Assembly: GCA_019634615.1 (NCBI GenBank)
Contig: JAHCAZ010000013.1
Coordinates: 1-64,000 of the forward strand
Direction of reading: 5' to 3'
Source: Opitutaceae bacterium
Lineage (GTDB): Bacteria > Verrucomicrobiota > Verrucomicrobiia > Opitutales > Opitutaceae
DNA: 64,000 nt
In this document: in pieces, positions 36,903 to 45,655 of the stretch
Layout: each line of letters opens with the position of its first letter
Position numbering within the stretch: position 1 is the stretch's first letter
Notes under the pieces: generated by a model
What the model saw: the letters and a program-made list of their open reading frames with translations, nothing else
Database searches by the model: none
Told to the model about the DNA's origin: nothing
Program-made: the position numbers and the translations under genes

Positions 36903-39041
36903 TCACGTCAGCTCCATCAGCTTCAGCAGCTCTTCTTGGTGTGCCGCGACCCGCGAATCAGCGGTGAGGTTCCAGAGGGAGGAATTCATCTGGCGCAGCG
37001 CGAGGACCGAGGTGATCCAGGCTTGGGTCCAGCCGGACTCGATTGACCAGGCGCCCCAGCCGGCGTCGGCGTTGCTGCCCCAGTAGTCCCAGCGCCGGTA
37101 GTCGAAGGCCCGGAACCAGGCCCCATCCAACTCGGGACGTTGCTCGGAGCGCACCTGGATGCGGCACAGGAACTGCGCCAGCCGATCGGCCGCCGCGCGG
37201 ATCTCCGCATCACCCGTGACGGCCGCGGCCTCGTGCAACCCCAGGAAGGCAAAATTGGTTGTGTAGAGCAGGTCGGACAACGGATCGCCGTTGGCCTGGA
37301 TCAGCGTGGCCTCATGGAGGCCGTAATCCGCGTTGGTCTTGGGCGGCCCGAAGTCCCCCATGGCCAGGTCGCCGAGTTCCTCGCGGATCGCCCCGCAAGC
37401 GTCCTGGGCCGCGATCAGCTCCGCTGCCATGAACCGAAGCCAACCACGATGCTCCGCCGTGTCGCGCACGCGCACCAGCCAGGCCAGCGGCAGGAGCATG
37501 CGGGCGCGCTCCTGCTGGATGCCATTGGTCCAGTGCCACTGCGCCGGGTAGGCGGCCATGGTCGCGCGAATTCCCGCCGCGGCCGAGGTGAGAAACGGCT
37601 CATACCCGGTCCGCGCGTAGGCCCAGAGAAAACACGCCCACAGGTAGGCTTCGTAGTGCGGGGCGAAGTTCACGACCTCGCTGTCCCGATAGTGTCGCCA
37701 GCCGTGCTCCTGCAGCGGCTTCTCGTCGAGCCGGTTGCCGCGGAAGCCGCGACGGCCCGTGGTGCGCAGATTCGCGAGGAGGCAGCGCAACAGCGGTTCA
37801 TCCCAGCGGCCGGTCTGCAGCAGCGCCGCCGAGGCCATGGTGCCGAGCAGGGCCCGCGCGTTGTCATCGCCGTAATACACCCCGAACCCGTCCATGTCCT
37901 CGTAGTACTTCGCCGTCGTGTTCCAGCCCAGCAGGCCAAACGACGCGCTGGCCGGATCCGCGCGACTGCCCTGCGCGAGCGGCGATTTCAGGTAGACAAA
38001 ATCATGCAGGTTGGCGGCAACCGTTCGATCCGCCGCCGCGCTGTCGAGCACGCCCGAGAAGGCGCAGGCCATGGCGCACTCGTTGATGCAGTCGTTGCGC
38101 AGCCACCAGCGCATCGCCTGCGTGCCGTCATGGCGGATGCGGGCATTGAAGCCTTCCAGCAGCCCAAGCGACCCGTCGCCCTCGGGCAGGTCCGCCGCCG
38201 GGGCGGGCGCGACCTGGTCGGGGTAGGCCACCGCGCCCTCGACGAGGTGCTGCCACGAGGGGTGAATCAGGAGTTTGGCCCGGTGGATCCACGCGACCCC
38301 ACGGCGAAACGCCGCGCGCTCGACCGTGGCCGGCAGGACCGCCTCAGGGGCAAAGCTTGGCCGCACCGCCGGGGTCCACGCCGGCTGCACTTGGGCCCGG
38401 CCGCGCTGGAGCCAGCCGAGGATGTATCGCCAGATGAGCCCCCACGCGTCCGCCGGCGCATAGCGTGCCGTGACAAAATTGCTGAGCTTGGTCGCGGCCA
38501 CCATGAGGTCGGCGCGACTCGGGTGCACAAACAGCAGCGGCTGCACCCCGCTGTCGGGCAGGCCAAAGACCGCGGTGTCGAACCCAGCCACGCGAGCCAG
38601 CACGAGATCGGCGGCTGCGGCCGCGACCGGCACATAATGGCAGTCATTGATCCCGACGATACGCAGGCGCGCCAACCCCGGACCGAAGGCATCGCTGCCA
38701 ACAACCGCCCGCCCGTACTGCGTGGTCCGCGCCAATCCGGTTTCCAAGTCCGGCAGCCAGCCGGGAAATTCGACGAAGAGCCGCAGCCGACGGCGTGACG
38801 CCTCGGCCATCAAATCCGGGGTCAGAAGGGTCGGCGCCGCCGGATAACCGTCCGCCAGCAAGAGCACCGCACCGCCGCCTGGCGCTGCGCGTATCGCCGC
38901 GGCCGCATCGTCATGCCGGGACGCGCCGACCCCGGCATCCTCAAGGGCCCGCCAGAGGTCGTTGGTGGGGGCGCAGGCGAATACGAGGCTCGCGTCACCG
39001 GGCTCGCCTGGCGGGGCGCGAACGGGAGCCGGGGTGGACAT
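36903..39041 (-). CDS. Protein of unknown function with six-hairpin glycosidase-like C-terminal half
   Basis: Not recognised with certainty. 712 residues, no signal peptide. The first 170 residues look like an alpha/beta domain (AAPGGGAVLLLADGYPAAPTLLTPDLM then VEFPGWLPDLETGLARTT; ..RIVGINDCHYV), perhaps a glutamine-amidotransferase-like fold without obvious catalytic residues. From about 250 to the end it is helical and aromatic-rich, with repeated W/Y/H/D motifs (MRWWLRNDCINECAMACAF; NFAPHYEAYLWACFLWAYARTGY; WDYWGSNADAGWGAWSIESGW), the pattern of alpha/alpha-toroid glycosidases. A carbohydrate-active role is inferred only. Downstream of the DAHP synthase gene by 16 bases. Confidence 0.7.
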   Translation of the reverse strand: MSTPAPVRAPPGEPGDASLVFACAPTNDLWRALEDAGVGASRHDDAAAAIRAAPGGGAVLLLADGYPAAPTLLTPDLMAEASRRRLRLFVEFPGWLPDLETGLARTTQYGRAVVGSDAFGPGLARLRIVGINDCHYVPVAAAAADLVLARVAGFDTAVFGLPDSGVQPLLFVHPSRADLMVAATKLSNFVTARYAPADAWGLIWRYILGWLQRGRAQVQPAWTPAVRPSFAPEAVLPATVERAAFRRGVAWIHRAKLLIHPSWQHLVEGAVAYPDQVAPAPAADLPEGDGSLGLLEGFNARIRHDGTQAMRWWLRNDCINECAMACAFSGVLDSAAADRTVAANLHDFVYLKSPLAQGSRADPASASFGLLGWNTTAKYYEDMDGFGVYYGDDNARALLGTMASAALLQTGRWDEPLLRCLLANLRTTGRRGFRGNRLDEKPLQEHGWRHYRDSEVVNFAPHYEAYLWACFLWAYARTGYEPFLTSAAAGIRATMAAYPAQWHWTNGIQQERARMLLPLAWLVRVRDTAEHRGWLRFMAAELIAAQDACGAIREELGDLAMGDFGPPKTNADYGLHEATLIQANGDPLSDLLYTTNFAFLGLHEAAAVTGDAEIRAAADRLAQFLCRIQVRSEQRPELDGAWFRAFDYRRWDYWGSNADAGWGAWSIESGWTQAWITSVLALRQMNSSLWNLTADSRVAAHQEELLKLMELT

Positions 39042-39057
39042 GGCGAATGCCCGCGCC

Positions 39058-40116
39058 CTACTTCTGGGTGCGCCGCGTCTTCACCGCCGCGGCCAGCTGC
39101 GCGAGCACCGGGAGTGTCGCCTCCCAGGCGAGGCAGGGATCCGTGATGCTGCGACCGGGCACCAGCGGCTTGCGCCGGTAGTCCTGGCTGCCGCCAAGGA
39201 GATTGCTCTCGATCATCACGGCACAGAGGGCGCGCTCGCCCGCGGCGATCTGCGCGGACAATTCCGCGGCGACGCGGGGCTGGCGGTCGGCGTCCTTGCC
39301 GCTGTTCGCATGGCTGCAGTCCACCATGAGGTGGGGCGGCAGGTTGTGTTTCCGCAGGAGCTCGGTCGCGGCATGGACATCCGCGGTAGAGTAGTTCGGC
39401 CCATGCGAGCCGCCGCGCAGCACGAGGTGCGCGTGGTCGTTGCCCGCGGTGCCCATGACCGCGGCCACGCCGTCGCGCGTGAGCGAGGGGAACCAATGCG
39501 GATGCCGGGCTGAGCGGATTGCGTCCACGGCAACCTGCAGGTCGCCATCGGTGCGGTTCTTGAAGCCCACGGGCATCGACAGGCCCGAGGCCAGTTCGCG
39601 GTGCACCTGGCTCTCGACCGTGCGAGCGCCGATGGCGCCCCAGCTCACGAGGTCGGCGTAGTACTGGCCCAGCGTGGTATCGAGAAACTCGGTCGCCACC
39701 GGCAGACCGCGGCCGGTGACGTCGGCCATGAGCTGGCGGGCGAGGCGCAGGCCCTTGTTGATCTGGTAGCTGCCGTCGAGGTCGGGGTCGTTGATCAGGC
39801 CCTTCCAGCCGACGACCGTGCGCGGTTTCTCGAAATAGACGCGCATGACGAGCAGCAGCTCGCCGCGGTAAAGGGGTGCAACCTCGCGCAAGCGATCCGC
39901 GTACTCGAGCGCGGCCGCCGGGTCGTGGATCGAGCAGGGGCCGACGACGACGAGCAGGCGGTCATCCTTGCCCGTGATGATCTCCGCCACCTCACGGCGG
40001 CTGCGCGCGACCAGCGTGGCGCGAGCGTCGTCGAGGGGAATCTCCTCCTCGAGGACGGCGGGCGCCAGCAGCGGCTTGGTGGCGCGGATGCGCAGGTCGG
40101 CGGTGGTCGGGTGCAT
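39058..40116 (-). CDS. 3-deoxy-7-phosphoheptulonate synthase (class I, AroG/F/H type)
   Basis: First enzyme of the shikimate pathway, condensing PEP and erythrose 4-phosphate. 352 residues. Typical motifs: VVVGPCSIHDPAAALEYA, MRVYFEKPRTVVGWKGLINDPDLDGSYQINKGLRLAR, GLPVATEFLD, GARTVESQVHRELASGLSMPVGFKNRTDG, HLVLRGG..GPNY and VDCSHANSGKD. The inhibitor specificity (Phe, Tyr or Trp) cannot be assigned, so no single symbol is given. Confidence 0.96.
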   Translation of the reverse strand: MHPTTADLRIRATKPLLAPAVLEEEIPLDDARATLVARSRREVAEIITGKDDRLLVVVGPCSIHDPAAALEYADRLREVAPLYRGELLLVMRVYFEKPRTVVGWKGLINDPDLDGSYQINKGLRLARQLMADVTGRGLPVATEFLDTTLGQYYADLVSWGAIGARTVESQVHRELASGLSMPVGFKNRTDGDLQVAVDAIRSARHPHWFPSLTRDGVAAVMGTAGNDHAHLVLRGGSHGPNYSTADVHAATELLRKHNLPPHLMVDCSHANSGKDADRQPRVAAELSAQIAAGERALCAVMIESNLLGGSQDYRRKPLVPGRSITDPCLAWEATLPVLAQLAAAVKTRRTQK

Positions 40117-40172
40117 GCGGACGGGTCAGCGTAGGAAACGCCCCGGTCAAGGCAATGGCGGAGGCGGGTGAA

Positions 40173-41558
40173 TCAGTGCCCCAGCGCGGCCCTTGCTCCC
40201 TGCACCAGCGGTGTCGGGAACGTCAGCGCCTCCCCGAGGCCGGCCGGGAAGAGCTGCAGGCGCTCGGCGCGGGCGCGGAGCGTGAGCCAGGCGAGCGAGG
40301 CGGCCTCGTTGCTTGCGGCGTGTTGGGCGACCGCCTCGAAGCGGTCGATCGACAGCGCAAGCTGCGCCGGCGCGAGGATGTTCTTCTCGCCGAGGAAATA
40401 CGTGAGCGACGGCGCCAGCACCTCGAGCCAGGCCGAGGGATGCGCGGGCGCGGCATACTTCATGCCCGCCTCGGCCGGGTAGGGACTCCACTCCATGAAC
40501 TGGCGGAGCGTCTCGTGCAGCTTGGCCAGCTCGGCATCGGCCGTGGCCGGGGTCCAGCGCACGGCGAACTGCTTGCGCTCGCGGAATTTCTTCACTTCCC
40601 ACACGCGCAGGATGAGCTCCGTGTCGCCTGCCTGGCGGCGCAGCGCGCCGGTGAACACATAGTCGAGCCCGCCCTCGGTCGAGTCGACGAGCTGGCGCAG
40701 GTTGTCGGCCGTGAACTCCGTCGGGAACAGCGCGTAATGGGCCGGCTGGCCGGGCTGGCCGAAGGTGCCGACGACCGCGATCGCGTGGTAGTGCGGCGAA
40801 AAATGGAACGTCTCCGCGCACCACAGGGGCAGCGCCCGGCTGAGGCGGCCGAGCTCGTCCTCGGGCTGCTGCGCGAGCTCCGCGAGATTGGGCACGCCGG
40901 GCAGCGCGAGCTGGACGAAGGCCACGCGGCGCAGGCGCTCGCCCTTGGCCGGCAGGACCCCCGGGACGCCCTCGAGGCCGTAGGACCAGATCGGCTTGCT
41001 GATGGAGATGAGGTTGATGCGCGGCGGCTCGGCGGCGGGTTCCCCCGCGGCCGCGGGCGCGGGCGCGCCGCCCAGGGAGGACAGGCGCTCGGAGTGGATC
41101 AGCTCGGCGATGGCGTTCGAGAAGCCGTGCAGGCGGTCCTCGAGCTCGGGCCGCTTGAGGCTGAAGAGGATGTCGAGCACGTGCTGGGCGGCGTCGGCGT
41201 TGCGCAGCACAAGGTAGGCCTGCAGGAGATTGAGTCCCGTGGCCGGACCGTGACGCTCGGCGTCGTAGCGCGGAGCCACCAGCTCGACGATTTCCTTCAT
41301 GTGGCCGCTGATGCCGAGGTCGGCGGAAATCGTCACGAGCACGTCGGCGCGGTCGCCGGACGCAGCGAGCACCTCGTCGTAGATCGCCAGCGCGCCGGGC
41401 AGGTCCTTGGCCTCGAGCTTCTCGCGGGCGGCGACGAGCCGCGGCATCACGTTGCCGGCCACGGCGGCGGGCGTGGGCTCGGCCGGGGCGGCAGAGGACG
41501 TCGCGGCCGGTGCCGTCGGCGTGGAGGACTTGCCCATCAGGCGATCGAAAAGACCCAT
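40173..41558 (-). CDS. Hypothetical TPR-like protein
   Basis: Unrecognised, 461 residues, cytoplasmic. A short N-terminal MGLFDRLMGKSS, common in small scaffold or phage-shock-type proteins, is followed by an Ala/Pro linker (TAPAATSSAAPAEPTPAAV) and helices with TPR-like spacing (ARE KLEAKDLPGALAIYDEVLAA; LNLLQAYLVLRNADAAQHVLDIL). A second linker precedes a large C-terminal domain (about 180-461) with no known motif. It lies 55 bases downstream of the nucleotidase/transglycosylase gene on the same strand. Confidence 0.7.
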   Translation of the reverse strand: MGLFDRLMGKSSTPTAPAATSSAAPAEPTPAAVAGNVMPRLVAAREKLEAKDLPGALAIYDEVLAASGDRADVLVTISADLGISGHMKEIVELVAPRYDAERHGPATGLNLLQAYLVLRNADAAQHVLDILFSLKRPELEDRLHGFSNAIAELIHSERLSSLGGAPAPAAAGEPAAEPPRINLISISKPIWSYGLEGVPGVLPAKGERLRRVAFVQLALPGVPNLAELAQQPEDELGRLSRALPLWCAETFHFSPHYHAIAVVGTFGQPGQPAHYALFPTEFTADNLRQLVDSTEGGLDYVFTGALRRQAGDTELILRVWEVKKFRERKQFAVRWTPATADAELAKLHETLRQFMEWSPYPAEAGMKYAAPAHPSAWLEVLAPSLTYFLGEKNILAPAQLALSIDRFEAVAQHAASNEAASLAWLTLRARAERLQLFPAGLGEALTFPTPLVQGARAALGH

Positions 41559-41613
41559 GCGCCCAGCAAAGCGACCGCCGAACAGGTGGCGAACCGTTTC
41601 TGCGGAGCGGCTC

Positions 41614-43941
41614 CTACAGGCGATCCGGCGTCACCCCGGCGCGGACGGCGAGGGTAGCGAGGACCTTGGGGACGTACATGCGGGTCTCCGTGGGGAGCGA
41701 CGCGGCGATCTCCGCGTAGGTCTTGGCGCCCTTTTTCTCCAGAGTGCGCTGCACGCGGCCGGCGCCGGCGTTGTAGGCGGCGAGGGCGAGAGGCCAGTCG
41801 CCGAACTGCGCGTGCAACGAGCGCAGGAGCTGGGCCGCGGCCTTCGCGGATTTCTCCGGGTCGGTGCGCTCGTCGGGCAGGAAGGTGCTGAGGCCGAGGC
41901 CCTTCGCCGTCGCCGGCATCAATTGGAAAAGCCCGCGCGCACCGGAAGGACTGCGCGCCGACGGGTTGAAGGTGGACTCGGCCTCCGCCAGCCAGGCAAG
42001 GTCAGCCGGCACCCCGGCAGAGGCAAAGGCCTGCCGCACCACCGGCAGCAACTCGCCGGCGCGCGGTGGGACGGGACGGGCCTGCATGCGCGCCAGCCAG
42101 AGGTCATAGTGAGGAATCCGCGGTATGAGCCGCAACGATGGGGCAAGCTTCTCCGGGACCGGAGGCGGCACGGGCGTCGGCTTGGTGGACGGCGCAGGCT
42201 GCGTGGCCGGCGGCGGCGCCACGGCCTCCTTGGCCGCCTCGATGTAGTCGATGCGCTCCTCGAGCCAGTCGGCATAGTCTTCATATCCTGGCAGCGCCCG
42301 CAGCGCCACCAGCGCCGCGCGCGCCTCGGGCTCGAAGGCCGCCAGGTCCTCCAGCCGCTCGCTCTCGAGCGCGCCCTGGAAGCGGGCGGCGAAGATGTCC
42401 CATTGTTCCCGCGTCGGAAACTCGAAGCGCTCCTTGATCACATCGGGCGCGAAGGTGTCGAACAGCGTCCGACCCAGTTCGTACAGTTGATCGGGATCAA
42501 GCTCACCCGCCGCCTCGGCCAGATCGGAGGCTGACTGCGGCGGTTGCTGCAGCGCGGTCGCCACCGCCAAGGCCTGCAGCACGGCCGGCTTGAAACGCAG
42601 GTCGGGCACCTCGGTGAACGCGAGCTCGACCTCGCCGAAGTACGCACGCTGGTTCCGCACACCCCAGTCGTTGGTGGCGAGGCGATAGGTGCGTGCCGGG
42701 TCGATCTCCGCCGGGGCCGCCGCGACGAGATACTCGCCTGCGCGCCCGTCAAATGGCGTGTCCGGGCCCGGGTTGGCCCGGGTCAGGATCTGCGCGAGCC
42801 GGCGACCGTCGACCTCGGCAACCGCCACCGCGCCGTCGAACCGCACGCAGGCGTCGAAGGCGTAGCGGGTCACCTCGCCGGCCGGCAGTCCACCGCCAAA
42901 GGTCGTGTTGCCGATGACGGCCACATCCACCCCGGCCGCCACGCGCAAAGCCTCGACCGCCAAGCGCGCCGCCTCGCCGGGCGCGAGGGCCCGCGGCAGG
43001 CGGCCGACTACCTCACGGTCGGCCGGCTCGAGGTGCTGCGCCTCCGTGGTGCGGATGAGTTCCGCGAGTTCGGGGTCGGCGGGCCCCGCCGGGTCGACGT
43101 CCACCTGCTCGACCGCCCAGTGCACGGCCCCGGCTTCGTCGCGACACGGGAAGGCGACCGTCAGGCATTCGTTCCACCAACCCGAGTGAAAATAGGCGGT
43201 GCGCCCGAGCTGATGCGTGAGGCGCAGGTGGTTGTGTGCGCCGACGAACAAAGTGCCGTCGGGCACGAGCGGGAACATCGCCCGGTCAGCCTTCAATCCG
43301 GCATGGCTGAGGACGATGGGGAATGCGGAAGATTTCTCGTCGAGGAGCTTGGGGAAATTCGCCTGCGCCCAGACCACCGGATCGGCCAGGTCGAGCGACG
43401 GCCGCACGGCCGCGCGGAAGGTGCTGAGGCGGTCCGTCGTCACGCCGACGATCACGACCTCGTTGTCGCCCAGTTTCAGCCGCAGCGAGGCCGGGGCGAA
43501 CGGCTGGCCTGTAGTGTGGTCGGTGATGTTGCTCACGACCTTCACGCCCGTGGCCTCGACGCGTTTCACGGTCTCGGCGAGGTCGTAGAACTCCGGCTCG
43601 TGGTTGCCGAGGTTGAGCACGGTGGGCGCGATCTGCGCGAGCGCGGTGAACATCGCGAAATCCACCGCCCCGGCGCTGCGTCGGGCGACCGGGTTGCCGT
43701 GCTCGAGCGTGTCGCCGTTCAGCAGGATCAGCGCCGGCAGCTCGGGGTTCGCCGCGCGGACCTCGCGGATCAGCGCCACCAGCTGCGCCGTGCGGTCGTA
43801 GGCCGAGTGCTGGTCGCCGATGGCGAAGACCACCGCCTCGGCCCCGGCGGGCGTGTCGACGGCCGCGGCGCCGGGCGCCGCCATTCCGGCCAGCGCGAGC
43901 CCGAGGCTAAAGATCGCTGCCATTTGCCGCAGGGTCTTCAT
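41614..43941 (-). CDS. Periplasmic 5'-nucleotidase fused to an SLT lytic transglycosylase
   Basis: 775 residues with a signal peptide (about 1-27). Residues 38-440 form a UshA-like metallophosphatase: AIGDQHSAYD, LLNGDTLEHG, NLGNHEPEFYD, VLSHAGL, GAHNHLRL, then the 5'-nucleotidase C-terminal domain (TYRLATNDWGVRNQ). A helical linker and a Pro-rich spacer (PPPATQPAPSTKPTPVPPPV, about 570-590) lead to a transglycosylase SLT domain: AEAESTFNPSARSPSGARGLFQLMPATA with catalytic E655 and AAYNAGAGRV. The ATG overlaps the rhombosortase stop (ATGA). Such a fusion is not one I know; a role in peptidoglycan and nucleotide turnover is inferred. Confidence 0.85.
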   Translation of the reverse strand: MKTLRQMAAIFSLGLALAGMAAPGAAAVDTPAGAEAVVFAIGDQHSAYDRTAQLVALIREVRAANPELPALILLNGDTLEHGNPVARRSAGAVDFAMFTALAQIAPTVLNLGNHEPEFYDLAETVKRVEATGVKVVSNITDHTTGQPFAPASLRLKLGDNEVVIVGVTTDRLSTFRAAVRPSLDLADPVVWAQANFPKLLDEKSSAFPIVLSHAGLKADRAMFPLVPDGTLFVGAHNHLRLTHQLGRTAYFHSGWWNECLTVAFPCRDEAGAVHWAVEQVDVDPAGPADPELAELIRTTEAQHLEPADREVVGRLPRALAPGEAARLAVEALRVAAGVDVAVIGNTTFGGGLPAGEVTRYAFDACVRFDGAVAVAEVDGRRLAQILTRANPGPDTPFDGRAGEYLVAAAPAEIDPARTYRLATNDWGVRNQRAYFGEVELAFTEVPDLRFKPAVLQALAVATALQQPPQSASDLAEAAGELDPDQLYELGRTLFDTFAPDVIKERFEFPTREQWDIFAARFQGALESERLEDLAAFEPEARAALVALRALPGYEDYADWLEERIDYIEAAKEAVAPPPATQPAPSTKPTPVPPPVPEKLAPSLRLIPRIPHYDLWLARMQARPVPPRAGELLPVVRQAFASAGVPADLAWLAEAESTFNPSARSPSGARGLFQLMPATAKGLGLSTFLPDERTDPEKSAKAAAQLLRSLHAQFGDWPLALAAYNAGAGRVQRTLEKKGAKTYAEIAASLPTETRMYVPKVLATLAVRAGVTPDRL

Positions 43942-44600
43942 CGGGGGCCGCGCCCGCTTTCACCCTGGATCCGCGCCCGGCGCCACCCGGCATCCGCCGC
44001 CGCCCACAGGGCCGCCCAGGCCAGGCCGGCGAGGTGCGCCGCCGGCTCCACCTTGATCTCCGCGCCGTCAAAATGCGCGAACCGCGCGTCGCGACCGACG
44101 CAGTCGAGTCCTGTCTTGGCGAGGATCAGCACGAGGAGCATGCCACCCCAGACACGCTCGGCGCCCGGTCGTTGCATCAGGCAGAGCGCCAGCAGGGCGG
44201 CCAATCCGGTCGCGACCCCCGAGAGGCCGGCGTAGACCGCGAGCTCCGGCTGCGTCAGCCATAGGGCCAGCCCGATCGCCGCGGGCGCCGACGCCATGAG
44301 CCCGCGCGCCAGCCCGGGGCGCTGGTATTCCAGCCAGGTTCCTGCCACGAAGAGCACAACCAGGTTCCAGGCGAGATGGCCGAGGCCGAAATGCACCAGG
44401 TTGCCGGTGTACAACCGCCACCACTCGCCCTGCGCGATCGCGGCGCGGTCGAAGCGCCACGCCGCGGTCGCATCCGTTCCGCTCCAGGCCAGCGCAAGGC
44501 CGGCCAGCGCGAGGGTCAGCCAGGGCCAGTGCGCGGGACCCCGGGACCCCTTGGGCGAACGGATGTCCGTCAGCGCCGGTTCAATCGCCGGCGCAGCCAT
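43938..44600 (-). CDS. Rhomboid-family protease, rhombosortase-like
   Basis: Intramembrane serine protease of the rhombosortase group, which cleaves proteins bearing a C-terminal GlyGly-helix-Arg tail. 220 residues, about six membrane segments. Signatures: GEWWRLYTGNLVHFGLGHLAWNLVVL (rhomboid HxxxN region), catalytic S127 in YAGLSGVATG and H189 in EPAAHLAGL. The start lies 31 bases inside the end of the lipoprotein gene, whose tail fits the substrate pattern, and the stop overlaps the nucleotidase-transglycosylase start. Good evidence for a dedicated protease-substrate pair. Confidence 0.85.
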   Translation of the reverse strand: MAAPAIEPALTDIRSPKGSRGPAHWPWLTLALAGLALAWSGTDATAAWRFDRAAIAQGEWWRLYTGNLVHFGLGHLAWNLVVLFVAGTWLEYQRPGLARGLMASAPAAIGLALWLTQPELAVYAGLSGVATGLAALLALCLMQRPGAERVWGGMLLVLILAKTGLDCVGRDARFAHFDGAEIKVEPAAHLAGLAWAALWAAADAGWRRARIQGESGRGPR

Positions 44601-45430
44601 GGGAACAATCCGGCCGCGGTCACCGCCAGGGCCAGCCAGGCACCGGTGTCGCCGCCGCCGGTGTAACCCGGCCGGTGCTCGATCTTGACGGTCTCGGGCG
44701 TGCGCTTGATGCGCTCGCGGAACAACTCGAGCTGCAGCTGCAGGTTGCGGATCAGCTCCGCGGTCGCGCGCTCGAAGCCCTGGGCGCTTTCCTCGCGCAT
44801 GTCCGACTCCAGCAGGTCCAGCACCGACGACTTGCCCTGCACCTGGCTCGCGCCCGGCGCGCGGAACAGCAGGTGCCGGCTCTCGATATCATAGACGGCC
44901 GCCTCCATCAGGGTGTGCGTGTCGTTCTTGTTGCCCTGGAAGACGTAGCTGCCGCCGATCGTCCAGTAGACCAGCGACATGACATTCATGTTCGTGAACT
45001 GGACCTGATCGTAGGCCACGAGCGCCACCACGTCCACGTTGAGCAGGCTGCGCACCTGGTCGAGGTTCGCGAAGCCGCCGCGCGGGCGCAGGTAGGTCGA
45101 CGGGATGATCTCGATGGACTGGATGTAGCCGCGGTTCTTGAACTCCCACGCCACCCGCTCGAGGAGCGCGGTCTTCTGCATTTCCGAGATCCCGCCCGCG
45201 CCGCCGTACTCGCTCGGCACAAAGGCAATGCCGACCCGAAGCGGTAGCCGGAGCACGGGTATGTCGGTCGGCGGCAGGGGGTTCACCTGGCCAGGGTAAA
45301 GGAAGTTGACCACGCTGCTCGACCGGTCGGCCTTCTGCGGGGAGTTGAACAGGAAGGCGCAGCCACTGAGGCCCAGCCAGATCGACGCCGCCAGCAACAC
45401 CGGCAACACCACCGCACGGGGATGATTCAT
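44570..45430 (-). CDS. Lipoprotein with rhombosortase-recognition tail (rhombotail type)
   Basis: 286 residues from the ATG at 45430. Lipobox LGLSGC with Cys at 24. The body has a beta/alpha pattern including RVGIAFVPSEYGGAGGISEMQKTALLERVAWEF and LLNVDVVALVAYDQVQFTN; its function is unknown. The C-terminus is HRPGYTGGGDTGAW, a hydrophobic helix (LALAVTAAGLFPW) and RRRLNRR, a GlyGly-CTERM-like sorting tail. Overlap with the rhombosortase gene supports processing by it. I believe this is the known rhombotail lipoprotein family, but this was not checked. Confidence 0.82.
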   Translation of the reverse strand: MNHPRAVVLPVLLAASIWLGLSGCAFLFNSPQKADRSSSVVNFLYPGQVNPLPPTDIPVLRLPLRVGIAFVPSEYGGAGGISEMQKTALLERVAWEFKNRGYIQSIEIIPSTYLRPRGGFANLDQVRSLLNVDVVALVAYDQVQFTNMNVMSLVYWTIGGSYVFQGNKNDTHTLMEAAVYDIESRHLLFRAPGASQVQGKSSVLDLLESDMREESAQGFERATAELIRNLQLQLELFRERIKRTPETVKIEHRPGYTGGGDTGAWLALAVTAAGLFPWLRRRLNRR

Positions 45431-45497
45431 GGCGGCGAGCAGACTCCGGTGAGCGCGGGGTTTCAAATATCTTTTGGCGGGGGTGAGGGAACCTACA

Positions 45498-45591
45498 CTT
45501 TCTCTTTCCTCTTAATCTTTCTCTTTCGTCAGGGAGGACGGCTCGCGGGTTTCGCACGGGAGAAAGATTAAGAGAAAGAGGAAAGAGAAAG
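45498..45591. repeat. Inverted repeat element, family H (GA/CT-rich)
   Basis: Left arm CTTTCTCTTTCCTCTTAATC and right arm near its complement (GATTAAGAGAAAGAGGAAAG), around a GC-rich centre, in the 225-base divergent gap 45431-45655. Shorter pieces of similar sequence occur in the amidohydrolase signal-peptide codons (11777-11790) and at the end of miaB (47039-47052), where an exact 14-mer is shared. No promoter was recognised in the rest of the gap. Confidence 0.85.
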
Positions 45592-45655
45592 ATTGGGCGG
45601 GACCTTTCCCGCGTTGACCCACCCCCGGGCGGGCTTACTTAGGACCCCTTCCCAC

